Origin: Gardnerella swidsinskii
GTDB lineage: Bacteria; Actinomycetota; Actinomycetes; Actinomycetales; Bifidobacteriaceae
NCBI RefSeq assembly: GCF_003397705.1
Contig: NZ_QJVB01000001.1
Location: 62,001-126,000, forward strand
Length of the DNA stretch: 64,000 nt
Direction: 5' to 3'
Part shown: one piece after another, positions 63,900 to 64,000 of the stretch
How the letters are laid out: each line of letters begins with the position of its first letter
Position numbering within the stretch: the stretch's first letter is position 1
Made by a program: the position numbers and the translations under genes
The notes under the pieces: generated by a model
The model's database searches: none
What the model saw: the letters and a program-made list of their open reading frames with translations, nothing else
Told to the model about the DNA's origin: nothing

Positions 63900-64000
63900 A
63901 GTTGCCTCCAGTGTCCAGTTTGCTGTTTGTTTACGAGTAGCATCAAAATTTTTCTGATTATTATCTACTATCTACAGCGATATTCCTTAATATAATAATA

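Overview
The window is a replication-origin region from a low-GC member of the Bifidobacteriaceae, most like Gardnerella. This rests on gene order and protein families, because no database search was possible. The order fhaA-fhaB-pstP-rodA-pbpA-pknA-pknB, then gyrA-gyrB-dciA-recF-dnaN-dnaA, then rpmH-rnpA-yidD-yidC-khpB-rsmG-parA-parB and trxB-murJ-nudix-pcnA is the classic actinobacterial layout. The sequence is AT-rich, unlike most high-GC actinobacteria.

Layout. 1-8027 (minus): cell-wall and signalling operon with two FHA proteins, a PP2C phosphatase, RodA, a class B PBP and two Ser/Thr kinases, the last cut by the window edge. 8.1-9.4 kb: PAP2 phosphatase and MscL. 9.4-20.3 kb (minus): DUF3566 protein, gyrA, gyrB, dciA, recF, dnaN, dnaA. 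oriC is split over the dnaN-dnaA and dnaA-rpmH gaps, both rich in DnaA boxes. 20.6-27.4 kb (plus): rpmH, RNase P protein, YidD/YidC insertion factors, KhpB, RsmG and ParAB with six parS-like sites. 27.5-35.8 kb (minus): Nudix, DUF6049, MurJ, a membrane pseudokinase and TrxB; pcnA diverges. 37.4-40.5 kb (minus): Rpf-like wall protein, RsmA and a LytR_C protein. A 6C-like small RNA and tRNA-Thr follow. 41.2-48.2 kb: a third Ser/Thr kinase, two convergent DsbA-like proteins sharing a 161-bp identical core, a sugar-importer ATPase (MsiK type) and a DUF4032 protein. 48.3-57.6 kb: tRNA-Lys, mycoredoxin, FtsY, an atypical ammonium transporter, a remote DnaA-box cluster, a MATE exporter, DnaB and the MurT-GatD amidation pair. 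57.7-64 kb is more accessory: HicAB toxin-antitoxin, upp, an uncharacterised gene coupled to a MutT1-like enzyme, a phased 21-bp repeat array and a RloAB (AbiL-type) defence pair.

How the parts fit. Much of the window serves chromosome replication and segregation (DnaA, DnaN, gyrase, DciA, DnaB, ParAB/parS) and envelope growth under Ser/Thr kinase control (PknA/PknB, PstP, FhaA/FhaB, RodA/PbpA, MurJ plus pseudokinase, MurT/GatD, Rpf-like hydrolase).

The signals most worth pursuing are the phased 21-bp array beside RloAB, the 6C-like RNA, parS sites written into the parB reading frame, the remote DnaA-box cluster, the gene-converted DsbA pair, and the ammonium transporter with replaced pore residues.
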